64,000 bases of DNA, taken from Chitinophaga pinensis. Its GTDB lineage: Bacteria; Pseudomonadota; Gammaproteobacteria; Burkholderiales; SG8-41. The position numbers and the translations under genes were made by a program. The stretch spans positions 1 to 64,000 of the forward strand of contig CALQCM020000017.1 of the NCBI GenBank assembly GCA_943329075.2, read 5' to 3'. The notes under the pieces are model-generated. The model made no database searches and was not told the origin of the DNA. It worked only from the letters and a program-made list of their open reading frames with translations. The first letter of the stretch is position 1; each line of letters opens with the position of its first letter. Below are positions 35,237 through 44,536 of the stretch, one piece after another.

Positions 35237-35794
35237 CTAGGCAACCGGCGGCAACGGTGGTTCAAGGCCTCCGGCGCCGAATTCGTGCGCGTTGATCATC
35301 ATTGCGATCATTGCATAATGGCCTATCAGCGCAGTGAGTTCGACCGTCCCTTTGATGCCGAAGCGGTCGAGCACGCGCTGATAGGTGGCGTTGCTGACGA
35401 AATGCGTTTCGTGGGCTTCGATGCAGTAATCATAGACAGATTCAGTGTCGCGGTCATCGAACAGCGGGCGCTTGCCGTGGCGGATGGCTTGGATGATGGA
35501 ATCGGGCAGGCCGCCCTTGCACGCATGCGGTTCGTGCGCGATCCATTCGTATTGGCAACTCGTATGGCGCGCAGTGATGAGGATAGCCATTTCGGAGAGC
35601 GCCGGCGGAAGGCTGTTGTAATAGCGCAGCGTTTCGCCGACCTGCTGCCAGCGTTCGAGAAACTCAGGGCAGTGCAGCGCCAGTTGATAGGGCGCGCCGA
35701 CGTGCTTGTCGCGGCTGCGGCCCTTGACAAAATCATGCACGCGTTTTTGCTCCGGTGTCATCGTTGATTCAGTGAGCAGGGGAATGCGCGGCAT
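35237..35794 (-). CDS. Carboxymuconolactone-decarboxylase-like protein
   Basis: The protein is 185 aa from ATG 35794 (GAGGC upstream), and its start overlaps the end of the PEP-mutase-like gene by nothing but sits 8 bases from it in the same direction. The CMD signature is LSEMAILITARHTSCQYEWIAH, followed by the conserved GLPDSIIQAI turn. One Cys is present, not the CxxC of AhpD. It is a single-unit member, distinct from the two larger CMD proteins at 16657 and 20634. Probable partner in a short minus-strand operon. Confidence 0.85.
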   Translation of the reverse strand: MPRIPLLTESTMTPEQKRVHDFVKGRSRDKHVGAPYQLALHCPEFLERWQQVGETLRYYNSLPPALSEMAILITARHTSCQYEWIAHEPHACKGGLPDSIIQAIRHGKRPLFDDRDTESVYDYCIEAHETHFVSNATYQRVLDRFGIKGTVELTALIGHYAMIAMMINAHEFGAGGLEPPLPPVA

Positions 35795-35801
35795 GGCGGC
35801 C

Positions 35802-36668
35802 TCAGCTTTTGGTGTAGCGCGTTTCCATCGCGCGGTAGTCATCGATACGATTGAGTTCGTTGATCTCGGTGAACAGCATCAATTCTTTAAGATGGTTGGC
35901 GGTGGTGCCGTCGCGCTTGAGCGCCTGCAATGCGCGTTCTACGCCAGCGGCAGCGGCGAACAGCACCAGTGGGCCGTAATCGACCAGCGCAGCGCCCATG
36001 GTCTGCAACGTTGGAATTGGTACCAGCGGTGTTTTGCCGCCTTCAACCATGTTGATCCAAGAGGGCCCCTTAGTTTCCTTGATGATGCGCTGGATGTCGG
36101 CTTCGGTGGCGGGGGCTTCGATAAAAATCATGTCGGCGCCGGCTTCGACGTACCTGTTGGCGCGTTTGATTGCGTCATCGAGGCCATGGATGGCGATTGA
36201 ATCGACGCGAGCGGTGATGACGAAATCCGGGTCGTGGCGGGCATCAATGGCAGCGCGGATTTTTTCCACCATTTCATCCGCGGTGATCACCTGCTTGCCG
36301 GCGAGGTGGCCGCAGCGCTTTGGATAGACCTGGTCTTCGAGGTTGACGCCGGCCACGCCGATCGATTCGTATTCGCGCACCGTACGGTAGGTGTTGAGTG
36401 CATTACCGAAACCGCAACCGCCATCGCCGATGACGGGGATGTTCACCGCCTTGACGACTTTTTCAAGGATGTTGGTCATTTCCGTCAGTGTGACCAGTCC
36501 CATGTCGGGCATGCCGAGCAGGCTGGCCGAAACGCCGTAGTCGTGTACGAAGGTCAGGTCGAAGCCGGCACGTTCGACGAGTTTGGCCGACAGCGCATCG
36601 TAGGCGCCGACCATCACTGCGATTTCCGGACGTTTGATGAGTTCACGGTAACGGGTTGTCATTTGCAT
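35802..36668 (-). CDS. Isocitrate lyase / PEP mutase-family protein
   Basis: The protein is 288 aa from ATG 36668 (GTGGAG upstream); an ORF start at 36743 is not supported. It has the ICL/PEP-mutase barrel: AYDALSAKLVERAGFD near the start, IGDGGCGFGN at about 84-93, NLEDQVYPKRCGH at about 111-123 (the KKCGH loop in a KRCGH form), and FIEAPATE near 176. Enzymes of this family cleave or form C-C or C-P bonds beside carboxylates, such as 2-methylisocitrate or oxaloacetate. Divergent from the Bug gene at 36757. Confidence 0.9.
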   Translation of the reverse strand: MQMTTRYRELIKRPEIAVMVGAYDALSAKLVERAGFDLTFVHDYGVSASLLGMPDMGLVTLTEMTNILEKVVKAVNIPVIGDGGCGFGNALNTYRTVREYESIGVAGVNLEDQVYPKRCGHLAGKQVITADEMVEKIRAAIDARHDPDFVITARVDSIAIHGLDDAIKRANRYVEAGADMIFIEAPATEADIQRIIKETKGPSWINMVEGGKTPLVPIPTLQTMGAALVDYGPLVLFAAAAGVERALQALKRDGTTANHLKELMLFTEINELNRIDDYRAMETRYTKS

Positions 36669-36756
36669 GCGAATACTCCACAATTGAAAAAAAAAAGGCT
36701 GGGGAATTCTAGCAGATGGTTTCGACCGGTCGTTCATTCCCAATTGAGGTGAAAAA

Positions 36757-37728
36757 GTGAAGTGGTTGACGTCATGGCGTATGCCAGCCGGCGTGTTTTT
36801 GTTGTGCCTGCCGTTGATGGTGGTGGCGCAATCCTATCCGGTAAAACCGATTCGTCTGATCGTGCCTTCTGCGCCCGGCGGGGGGGCCGATGTTACCGCT
36901 CGCATTATCGCGCCGGAATTGTCCGTACTGCTGCGTCAGCCGGTGGTGATTGAGAACCGCGCCGGTGCGGGCACCATGATTGGCGGCGAAGCGGTGGCGC
37001 GCGCCGCGCCCGACGGTTACACGCTGCTCTTGGCGACAGCGCCGCTGTCGATCAATCCGGCGATGTACAAAAAGGTGCCCTACGATGCGACGCGCGATTT
37101 CGCGCACATCGCGCAGGTGGTGGCGCTGCCTAACCTGCTGGTTGCGCATCCCTCTATGCCGGTGAAAAATATCAGGGAATTGATTGCGTTTGCGAAGACG
37201 CGCCCAGGCCAATTGAGTTTCGCATCCGCCGGCATCGGCACCGCGCCACATCTTTTTTTCGAACTTTTTCTCGATATGACCAGTTTGAAGATCGCGCACG
37301 TCCCATATAAGGGGGCGGGGCAGGGCGTGATCGATGTCATGTCGGGCCATGTGCAACTGATGTCGCCAACCATCTTTGCGGCCTTGCCGCATTTGCGCAC
37401 CGGCCGATTGCGCGGACTTGGCGTCACCACGGCGAAACGCGTTGCTGGCGCCCCTGAGATACCAACCATTGCGGAGGCCGGCGTGCCCGGCTACGAGGCG
37501 AGCAACTGGTTTGGTGTCAGCGCGCCGGCTAACACGCCGCGCACGATTACACTGTTGTTATCGGCGTCGATTGCGCGTGTATTGCAACGATCCGACATCC
37601 GCGCCCGCATTGTCGAAGACGGCGCTGAACCGGTGGGCAACTCGCCCGATGAATTCACCGCCTACGTCAAGAGCGAAACTGTGAAGTGGGGCAAGGTCGC
37701 AAGGCGCGCGGGAATCGAACCCGAATGA
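36757..37728 (+). CDS. Bug-family receptor
   Basis: The protein is 323 aa with GTG 36757 as start, just after TTGAGGTGAAAAA. The signal peptide ends at VVAQ, followed by SYPVKPIRLIVP. The loop is APGGGADVTAR and the hinge is HVPYKGAGQG. Its stop TGA overlaps the ATG of the 2-hydroxyacid dehydrogenase (37725), so receptor and enzyme are translated together. This gene leads a plus-strand run to 43450 that codes for four enzymes. Confidence 0.93.
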   Translation: MKWLTSWRMPAGVFLLCLPLMVVAQSYPVKPIRLIVPSAPGGGADVTARIIAPELSVLLRQPVVIENRAGAGTMIGGEAVARAAPDGYTLLLATAPLSINPAMYKKVPYDATRDFAHIAQVVALPNLLVAHPSMPVKNIRELIAFAKTRPGQLSFASAGIGTAPHLFFELFLDMTSLKIAHVPYKGAGQGVIDVMSGHVQLMSPTIFAALPHLRTGRLRGLGVTTAKRVAGAPEIPTIAEAGVPGYEASNWFGVSAPANTPRTITLLLSASIARVLQRSDIRARIVEDGAEPVGNSPDEFTAYVKSETVKWGKVARRAGIEPE

Positions 37729-38819
37729 GCGCCCGGCGCGTGCTGCTGGTCGAGGACGACCCCTATCCGCGTATTTTGCGCGTGGTGCTTGATCCCGATA
37801 CGCCGGACGATCTGTGTGCTGCTTTTGCCCACATGCTCGCACATGAGTTGCCGGATTTCCACGCTTGGTGTTCGGAGGTGCGCAGCGAGGCGGCGGGATT
37901 GTTTCCCTGCGAAGTACGCATGGTGGCGTCGCAGGAGCAATTGCGGGCGCAACTATCCGATGCGGATGCCGTGGTGCTTGAATCGCTGCGCCTTGGTACG
38001 GACGAGTTGGCGCAGGCGCCGCGCCTGAGGGTGGTACAGAAATACGGCGTTCTGCTCGGTAACATCGACACGGTTGCCTGTGACCGCCGCGGTGTCAAAA
38101 TCTGCACGCTTAATCGGCGCGCCAACGCATCGTGTGCGGAACACGCGCTGGCGATGATGCTGATGCTAGCGCGTCAGTTGCATCGTATCAACGGTTTGAT
38201 CAGCGCAGAGCAGCTCGGTGCCGCCGGTTATGTGCCCGCCGTCGGCGCCGATGCCTTCGATAAACGCGTACCGGGTTCCGCCTGGGCGCGGGTGACTTCG
38301 CTGGGCATCTTGCGCGATACCACGCTGGGTATAGTCGGTTGTGGTGAGATCGGGCGCGAATTGGCGCTGCGCGCCGCGGCGTTTGGTATGCGGATTGCCT
38401 ACACGCAACGTCATCCGCTTGCGCCTGAGGACGAGCGTAAATTTAATGCGCGTTACCTTGCGCTGGACGAACTACTCGCGACCTCTGATTGGGTCAGTCT
38501 GCACGTGCCGGAGAACGACGCGACGCGCGGCATGATCGGCAGCCGACAGTTCGCAATGATGAAGAAGGGGGCGCGTCTGATTAATGTTTCGCGCGCGAGC
38601 CTGATCGAGCGCAATGCCCTGATTGATGCGCTCGAATCGGGGCGGCTGGCCGGTTGTGCACTCGACGCCCAATATGCGGAACCCGGCAGCGCTGCCGATC
38701 GGTTACTAGATTTTCACCAAGTGATTTTGACGCCCCATACGGCCGGGCAGCCGCGCGCGCTCGGGTTGGCCGATTTTCGCGACGTGATCATCAACATTGC
38801 GCAGGCGCTGGCGGTGTGA
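37725..38819 (+). CDS. D-isomer-specific 2-hydroxyacid dehydrogenase
   Basis: The protein is 364 aa from ATG 37725, inside the stop of the Bug gene. The NAD-binding domain shows TLGIVGCGEIGRELALR near residue 203. Catalytic residues are visible: Arg in INVSRASLIER, the Glu in the AEPGSA region and His in LTPHTAGQ. An N-terminal extension of about 35 residues precedes the usual start of the catalytic domain. It interconverts a 2-keto acid and a D-2-hydroxy acid, a good match for an imported carboxylate. It is followed by a TauD-like gene after 68 bases. Confidence 0.9.
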   Translation: MSARRVLLVEDDPYPRILRVVLDPDTPDDLCAAFAHMLAHELPDFHAWCSEVRSEAAGLFPCEVRMVASQEQLRAQLSDADAVVLESLRLGTDELAQAPRLRVVQKYGVLLGNIDTVACDRRGVKICTLNRRANASCAEHALAMMLMLARQLHRINGLISAEQLGAAGYVPAVGADAFDKRVPGSAWARVTSLGILRDTTLGIVGCGEIGRELALRAAAFGMRIAYTQRHPLAPEDERKFNARYLALDELLATSDWVSLHVPENDATRGMIGSRQFAMMKKGARLINVSRASLIERNALIDALESGRLAGCALDAQYAEPGSAADRLLDFHQVILTPHTAGQPRALGLADFRDVIINIAQALAV

Positions 38820-38887
38820 TGTCCCGTTAGTGGTTGCAAAGCGTTGCGCTGCTGATGATTTTTCAATGCCATAAAAAAGGGGGGACG

Positions 38888-39820
38888 ATGATGACCACGC
38901 TCTTCGCAAAAGACGAAAAGCAGGATTTTAAGGTGTTGCCGCTCGCTGCCGATATCGGCGCCGAGATTGTAGGTATTGATTTGTCGCGGCCGCTGGATGT
39001 CGCAACTTTCAACGCGGTGCGCGATGTGTTTTTCAAATATTCAGTAGTGCTGTTTCGCGACCAGAGTATCACCGAGCAGCAGCAGATTGATTTCAGTCGC
39101 CGCTTCGGCGAGCTTGAGATTCACGTGCTCAAACAGTTTTTGCATTCGCAGCATCCGGAAATTTTATTGATTTCGAATATCGTCGAGGATGGCAAGAACA
39201 TCGGTATCGTCGACGCCGGCCGTTACTGGCATTCAGATCTTTGCTACAAACCGGTGCCGAGCATGGCCTCGGCGTTGTATGCGATCGAGATCCCGCAGGA
39301 CGAAGCCGGCAATGTGCGTGGCGACACTCTGTTCGCCAGTGTGGCTGCGTCGTACGACGCCCTGCCAGAGCCACTTAAGGAACGTATTTCAGGTCTCAAG
39401 GCGCTGCACAGTCTCGAGCACACCTTCGACCGATCGCGCAAGGACGCGGATATCCGCACCGAACAGATTGACACCGGTAAAATCCAACGCACCAGTGTGA
39501 CCGCTGCGCAGAAGAAGGTTGCCGAGGCGGTGCATCCGGTGGTCCGCACTCATCCGGTGACCGGGCGTAAAAGTATTTACGTCAATGATTCAACCACGGT
39601 GAACATCGTTGGCGTTTCCGCGAGCGAAAGCGAAGACATTCTGGGAGAGTTGCGGGCGCGATGCATCCGTCCAGATTTTATCTATCGGCACCAGTGGCGA
39701 CTGGGCGATCTGCTGATGTGGGACAACTGTTCCTCGCAGCACCAGGCCGTCGCCGACTACGCCTGGCCGCAACGCCGCCGCATGCACCGCACGACGATTA
39801 CCGGAACGGTGCCGTTCTAA
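38888..39820 (+). CDS. TauD/TfdA-family Fe(II)/2-oxoglutarate dioxygenase
   Basis: The protein is 310 aa from ATG 38888 (AAAGGGGGGA upstream). The facial triad is visible: His115 and Asp117 in RYWHSDLCY and a distal His in WDNCSSQHQA, with a 2-oxoglutarate-binding Arg near the C-terminus (RRMHRTTITG). The fold matches taurine and 2,4-D dioxygenases. It would hydroxylate or split an organic acid or ether while oxidising 2-oxoglutarate. In the Bug-led run it comes between the hydroxyacid dehydrogenase and the HMGL-like gene. Confidence 0.92.
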   Translation: MMTTLFAKDEKQDFKVLPLAADIGAEIVGIDLSRPLDVATFNAVRDVFFKYSVVLFRDQSITEQQQIDFSRRFGELEIHVLKQFLHSQHPEILLISNIVEDGKNIGIVDAGRYWHSDLCYKPVPSMASALYAIEIPQDEAGNVRGDTLFASVAASYDALPEPLKERISGLKALHSLEHTFDRSRKDADIRTEQIDTGKIQRTSVTAAQKKVAEAVHPVVRTHPVTGRKSIYVNDSTTVNIVGVSASESEDILGELRARCIRPDFIYRHQWRLGDLLMWDNCSSQHQAVADYAWPQRRRMHRTTITGTVPF

Positions 39821-39915
39821 ACGCGTTTTTGAAGCCCTCCTGCCGGCAAGGCGGAAGGTGAGACCAAAGTGATTCGCTTATGCGCATCATCTAACTATTA
39901 AAGCAAGGAGCCAGT

Positions 39916-41151
39916 ATGACGCAGGGTCCGCATTATCGTGAAGGCAAGTGGGCGGTAAGTCCCTACAACTACGATGCCAAGGTCAACGCCGGCAAACACA
40001 TGCCGAAGAAGGTGCAGTTGCTCGACCTGACGCTGCGCGAAGGCCGTCAGGTTGAGGGCGTGTCGCTGCGCCTCGAAGACGTGCTCGAATATGCACGTCG
40101 CGCAGACGCGGTCGGCATTGAGGTGATCGAAATGCACCACGACGAGCCGGAGGAAATCCGCCAAGTTAAAAAGCTCGGCCTTAATCTGAAAATCCAGGCG
40201 CTGGTTCATCCGACCTCGTCGCTCAATCCGAAAACCTGTGCGGAAGAAGTTGAACATTTGATTTCCGATGGTGCCGATATCATCTGCCTGTCGGTGGTTG
40301 GCTCTGACTATAACTTTGGCCTTGTCGAATCGATGGCGGGGATGAAGATGTCGCGCGAGGAGTATCTCAACATCACCTGCGAGGGCGTGCGCCACGCCAA
40401 GAAGAAGGGTGCCTGCGTCAATGCCATTGTCACTGATTTTTCGCGTATGGATATTGAATGGCTGAAAACCATCACCCGGCGGCTGGCGGAAGCGGGCGTC
40501 GATATCCTGCGTCTGGACGACATCTGCGCCCCGTGCAAGCCGGCGGTTTACCAGCACCATGCGCGGGAGGTGAAGCAGACCATCGGCAGTATTCCGCTGG
40601 CAATCCACAGTCATAACGACTTCGATCTCGGCCTCGCCGGGCAGCTCGCCGCGCTTGAGGGCGGCGCTGAAATACTGGAAGGTAGCGTCAACGGTATGGG
40701 GGAACGCGCCGGCGTGCCAAATATCGCTACTCTGGCGGCGACGCTGGAAATGTTCTACGGCTACAACACCGGCATCAAACTCGATGCGATGCAGGAGTTT
40801 TCAGAATTCGTCGCGGACGTCTGGAATCAGCCGATCCCACCGCACAACGCAGTGACCGGGCGCACCGCATTCTCACATTGCGTCGAGGTACACTATGTGT
40901 TGCCCAAAGACGGGCAATATGCATTTAACGCATGGACGCCGAACGTCACCGGACATGCCGAATTTGTGCCGATGTGTCATTACTCAGGGATGTACGCGGT
41001 CAAGCGCAAGGCGCAGACATTGGGGCTAGGCGAGTTGACCAGCGCGGGCGCCAAAGAAGTTCTCGAGCATGTGCGCAAGGAACTGCGCCTGCGCCGCACC
41101 GCGCTGTCTGACCAGTTATTTACGGAGCTTGTGCGCGACGCGATGCGCTAG
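39916..41151 (+). CDS. HMG-CoA lyase / 2-isopropylmalate synthase-like enzyme
   Basis: The protein is 411 aa with AAGGAGCC before ATG 39916. It is a DRE-TIM metallolyase: the signature is VQLLDLTLREGRQVEG at about 33-48, and the metal ligands appear as AIHSHND near 231. The family includes 2-isopropylmalate, homocitrate and citramalate synthases and HMG-CoA lyase, all acting on 2-keto acids and acyl-CoAs. The length and the EIEMHHDEPEEI-like strand are not those of LeuA itself. Probably part of the pathway served by the surrounding receptors. Confidence 0.85.
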   Translation: MTQGPHYREGKWAVSPYNYDAKVNAGKHMPKKVQLLDLTLREGRQVEGVSLRLEDVLEYARRADAVGIEVIEMHHDEPEEIRQVKKLGLNLKIQALVHPTSSLNPKTCAEEVEHLISDGADIICLSVVGSDYNFGLVESMAGMKMSREEYLNITCEGVRHAKKKGACVNAIVTDFSRMDIEWLKTITRRLAEAGVDILRLDDICAPCKPAVYQHHAREVKQTIGSIPLAIHSHNDFDLGLAGQLAALEGGAEILEGSVNGMGERAGVPNIATLAATLEMFYGYNTGIKLDAMQEFSEFVADVWNQPIPPHNAVTGRTAFSHCVEVHYVLPKDGQYAFNAWTPNVTGHAEFVPMCHYSGMYAVKRKAQTLGLGELTSAGAKEVLEHVRKELRLRRTALSDQLFTELVRDAMR

Positions 41152-41293
41152 GCTATTTAAAGTTATAGCCCGGAATATGCAATGCTGCTTCCGGGCTGCG
41201 ACGATCTGGGGGCGCATGGCGCACTGCAACTATTCGCGGTCGCCGGGACTCGCACGCCAGGGGTCGCTGACCAGAAAATTAGGGGTATTTGAG

Positions 41294-42256
41294 ATGATTC
41301 GTCTGAGCGCTGTAATCGCAGCCGTTTTTTTGTTTGGCGCGGCCGCGTTGGCCCAAACCTATCCGTCAAAACCGGTGCGCGTGATTCTGCCTTATCCGCC
41401 CGGCGGCAGTTCGGATCCGCTGGTGCGTGCCATGGCGCAGAAGCTTGGCGATGGTTTCAAGGTCAACTTCGTTGTTGATAACCGGCCTGGTGCTAACGGC
41501 ATCATCGGCACCGAAATACTGGTCAAGTCGCCGCCTGATGGTTACACGATAGCGCTGGGATCGACCAGCACTATGCCGATGAATGCGGCGATCTACGCCA
41601 AACTACCATACGATCCGCTCAAGGATTTTGCTTTTATTTCGAGCTTTTCGTTCACGCCGCTGATTCTGGTCGTGCACCCCTCGGTGCCCGTGAAATCGGT
41701 CAAGGAGTTCATCGTGCTGGCGAAGGCGAAAACCAACCAAGTCGTCTATGCCTCGTTTGGTGTCGGTGGTGTGGCACATTTCGGTGCCGAGCTCTTCAGT
41801 CACATGGCTGGTATCAAGATGATCCATGTGCCGTACAAGGGTAGCGGTCCTTCGACGATCGATCTGCTGGCCGGTCAGGTGATGGCGTCGTTTGATACGA
41901 TGCAGAACGCCATGCCTTACGTGCGCGCCGGTCGCATGCGCGGGCTGGGCATCGCCTCGCTAAAACGTTCGACTGTGGCGCCCGAGATTCCAACCATCGA
42001 CGAAACAGGCGTCAAGGGGTATGAGGTTGGCACCATGTTCGGTCTCGTTGCTCCGGCCGGCACGCCGCGCGAAATTATCATGAAGCTCAATGCCGAGATG
42101 GAGCGTGCTGTGACGCACCCCGATGTCACGAAGATGATGATACCGGTGGGTACCGAGCCGATGCACAACACGCCGGAAGAATTTGCCGAAATCATTCGCA
42201 AGGACATGCCCAAGTGGGCAAAAGTTGCGCGTGATGCGAGCATGCATGCAGAGTAG
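41294..42256 (+). CDS. Bug-family receptor
   Basis: The protein is 320 aa from ATG 41294 (GGGGTATTTGAG upstream); longer upstream frames lack a signal. The signal peptide ends at ALAQ, followed by TYPSKPVRVILPY. The loop is PPGGSSDPLVR and the hinge is HVPYKGSGPS. The stretch GSTSTMPMNAAIYAKLPYDP is almost the same as in the receptor at 28664. It sits between the HMGL-like enzyme and the Ldh2-type dehydrogenase and ends DASMHAE. Confidence 0.93.
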   Translation: MIRLSAVIAAVFLFGAAALAQTYPSKPVRVILPYPPGGSSDPLVRAMAQKLGDGFKVNFVVDNRPGANGIIGTEILVKSPPDGYTIALGSTSTMPMNAAIYAKLPYDPLKDFAFISSFSFTPLILVVHPSVPVKSVKEFIVLAKAKTNQVVYASFGVGGVAHFGAELFSHMAGIKMIHVPYKGSGPSTIDLLAGQVMASFDTMQNAMPYVRAGRMRGLGIASLKRSTVAPEIPTIDETGVKGYEVGTMFGLVAPAGTPREIIMKLNAEMERAVTHPDVTKMMIPVGTEPMHNTPEEFAEIIRKDMPKWAKVARDASMHAE

Positions 42257-42442
42257 ACGGCAGTGAATACCTTGAATATCCCGGCATTGCGTCGTCCCCG
42301 TCGTTACCTCTCTGCGGGGGCGGCAAGAGGTAGACGCGTATCGCTGTCTCGTTGGTCGCACGGTTCTGCACCCTTGTGAGGAACGGTGGACTGAAGCGGC
42401 TGTTCGTGCATCCGTTGGTTAGTTGTTTGATTGGAGGTCGAG

Positions 42443-43450
42443 ATGGCATCCCCTGATACCGTGCGCCTCAGTGCAGACGCTGCCAGCGCGCTCGCCGTGC
42501 GGGTGATCCATCGGGCGGGATACAGCCTTGATGAGTCCGAAGTCATTGCCGGAAGTCTGCTGGATGCGGAGTTGTGCGGTTATCCAGCCCTGGGGCTGGC
42601 GCGTTCGATCACGATTGCCGAAGACGAGCGCACGCAAGCGCCGCGCAGTCCGGTGAGTGTGGTGCATGAGACGCCGGTTTCGGCGCAGATCGACGGCGGG
42701 GGTTACGTCGGTGTCTATTCGTTGAACTTTGCAGTGGATGTCGCACTTGAGAAGGCCCGCGCCAACGGGTTTGCGCTGGTCGGTCTGCATAACAGTTATT
42801 TCAGTGGTCGCAATGCCTATTATGTCGAAAAGATAGCGCGCGCCGGCTATGCAGTGATTCATACCGCATCGAGTGAACCCTACGTCGCGCCGCTTGGCGG
42901 GCGTGAATGCGCCTTCGGCACCAATCCGTTTTCGGTTGGCCTGCCTGGCGACCCCGATCCTTGCCTCTTCGATATGGGCACGTCGGCGATCACCCGTGGC
43001 GAGGTCGTTCTGGCCTCACGGCTTAATGAATTGCTGCCGCCGGGGGTGGCGATCGATGCCGGCGGCTTGCCGACGCTGAATGCAGCGGAGGCCTTGAAGG
43101 GCGCGATTTTGCCGTTCGGTGGTAACCAGGCGCACAAGGGATACGGTCTCTCGTTCATGATTCAGGCTCTCGGCATGCTTGGAGGTACCGGCCGTACTGA
43201 GGGCCGTGCGAAGCATTTTGGTTTTATGTTTATCGTTTTCGATCCGGCGTTGCTGATGCCGGCAGATCAATTTCGCGCGCAATTGGCCGAATTGATTGCC
43301 GCGGTAAAGTCGACACCGCGCAAGGCGGGGGTTGAAGCAATCCGTATTCCGTCAGAGCGTGCGTTTGCGGAGCGTGCACGTCGCCGGTGCGATGGCATCG
43401 TGCTTGAGCGCCGCTTGCATCAGCGCTTGCTGGCGCTCGGCGGCTCCTGA
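42443..43450 (+). CDS. Ldh2/malate-lactate dehydrogenase family oxidoreductase
   Basis: The protein is 335 aa from ATG 42443 directly after GGAGGTCG. It belongs to the Ldh_2 family of NAD(P)-dependent dehydrogenases that act on malate, L-sulfolactate, ureidoglycolate or similar 2-hydroxy acids. Typical strands are NSYFSGRNAYYVEKIARAGY and FGTNPFSVGLPGDPDP, then HKGYGLSFMIQALGML. It closes the run that began with the Bug gene at 36757 and would provide a second, L-type 2-hydroxyacid oxidation. Confidence 0.88.
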   Translation: MASPDTVRLSADAASALAVRVIHRAGYSLDESEVIAGSLLDAELCGYPALGLARSITIAEDERTQAPRSPVSVVHETPVSAQIDGGGYVGVYSLNFAVDVALEKARANGFALVGLHNSYFSGRNAYYVEKIARAGYAVIHTASSEPYVAPLGGRECAFGTNPFSVGLPGDPDPCLFDMGTSAITRGEVVLASRLNELLPPGVAIDAGGLPTLNAAEALKGAILPFGGNQAHKGYGLSFMIQALGMLGGTGRTEGRAKHFGFMFIVFDPALLMPADQFRAQLAELIAAVKSTPRKAGVEAIRIPSERAFAERARRRCDGIVLERRLHQRLLALGGS

Positions 43451-43595
43451 GGCGGGCTCTTACCGCTTTCGCTGCGTAAAAAGTTAATTCACTTAGGACC
43501 GCAGATCAGGATCCATCGGTATTAAGTTGACAGTATCAGCGCGCATCGATATCTTGTTGTCCGTATATCCATATGACAAGATTTTCTACATTTAT

Positions 43596-44057
43596 ATGTC
43601 AAATGCTCCCCCTGCAACTCACCACGAACAGATCGGCCTTTGCACCGCGCGATTGAAGGCTGGCGATGCCATACCGGTCAGCGCCCACCGCACGGTCAGC
43701 GATTTCGACAATATTGCAGTTTCCTTGCTGGCCATGAATACGCACCCGGCGCACACCGATTACACCTATGCAAAGCAGAGCCAATTCGGCAAACCGCTGG
43801 TAGTCAGCCCGTTCCTGCTGTCTTCATTGGTGGCGTTTGTGACAAACGAACTACGCGACGTCACGATTGACGGCTACGAAATCCACGACCTCGCTTTCGG
43901 CAAGCCGATCCATCCCGGCGAGACGATTACGGCTGAGGCGACGGTTGAAGTAGCGGGCGCCGCCCGGCTCGTCTGCGCTGTGACCGGCCGCAAGGCGGAC
44001 GGTGAGGAATTCGCGCGATTCCGTCTGCTACTTGATATTAGTGCGGTCCAATCATGA
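43596..44057 (+). CDS. MaoC-like hot-dog domain protein
   Basis: The protein is 153 aa from ATG 43596; no strong ribosome site is visible. The MaoC/hot-dog pattern appears in TVSDFDNIAVSLLAMNTHPAHTDYTYAKQ and later HPGETITAEATVEV. The Asp/His pair expected in hydratases is probably in THPAHTD. It would hydrate an enoyl-CoA as a dimer or with the protein encoded next. Its stop overlaps the second MaoC-like start (ATGA). Confidence 0.85.
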   Translation: MSNAPPATHHEQIGLCTARLKAGDAIPVSAHRTVSDFDNIAVSLLAMNTHPAHTDYTYAKQSQFGKPLVVSPFLLSSLVAFVTNELRDVTIDGYEIHDLAFGKPIHPGETITAEATVEVAGAARLVCAVTGRKADGEEFARFRLLLDISAVQS

Positions 44058-44536
44058 ACACCACGCGCTACCAATATCCGGGGTATTTTGAGGACTTTCA
44101 ACCAGGCATCGTGATCGCGCACGCGCAGCGCCGTGTCGTTACCGAAACCGACAATCTGCTGTTCTCGCGTCTGTCAGGGCACGAGCACCCGTCGCTATTT
44201 CCCTATGCGGCCGGTGCGCCGCAGCCGGTTGCTGTCTTGCCGTTTCTCCTGCTGTCGATCTGTGGTGGAATCGCGGTGCGTGCCACCAGCCAGGGCGCGA
44301 TCGCCAATCTCGGATGGGAATACGTGCGATTTCCGCAGCACGCGCACGTTGGCGATGAACTGCGCGCGGTCACTAGCATCGATAGCAAGCGGTTGTCAAA
44401 AAGCAACCCGGCGCGCGGGGTCGTGACCATAATCACCTACGGGCTGAACCAGCACGATGCAGTCGTGCTCGAGGCTAAACGCTCTTTTCTGGTGCGCACA
44501 CGTGTGCCGGCAACCAACGGAGATCAAAAGCAATGA
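44054..44536 (+). CDS. MaoC-like hot-dog domain protein
   Basis: The protein is 160 aa and is coupled to the preceding gene by ATGA. It shows the same plan: YFEDFQPGIVIAHAQRRV then FSRLSGHEHPSLFPYAAG and a helix LPFLLLSICGGIAVRATSQG, with HAHVGDELRAV as the common second strand. Two different MaoC-type chains side by side often make one heteromeric enoyl-CoA hydratase. The stop also overlaps the CaiB/BaiF start. Confidence 0.85.
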   Translation: MNTTRYQYPGYFEDFQPGIVIAHAQRRVVTETDNLLFSRLSGHEHPSLFPYAAGAPQPVAVLPFLLLSICGGIAVRATSQGAIANLGWEYVRFPQHAHVGDELRAVTSIDSKRLSKSNPARGVVTIITYGLNQHDAVVLEAKRSFLVRTRVPATNGDQKQ

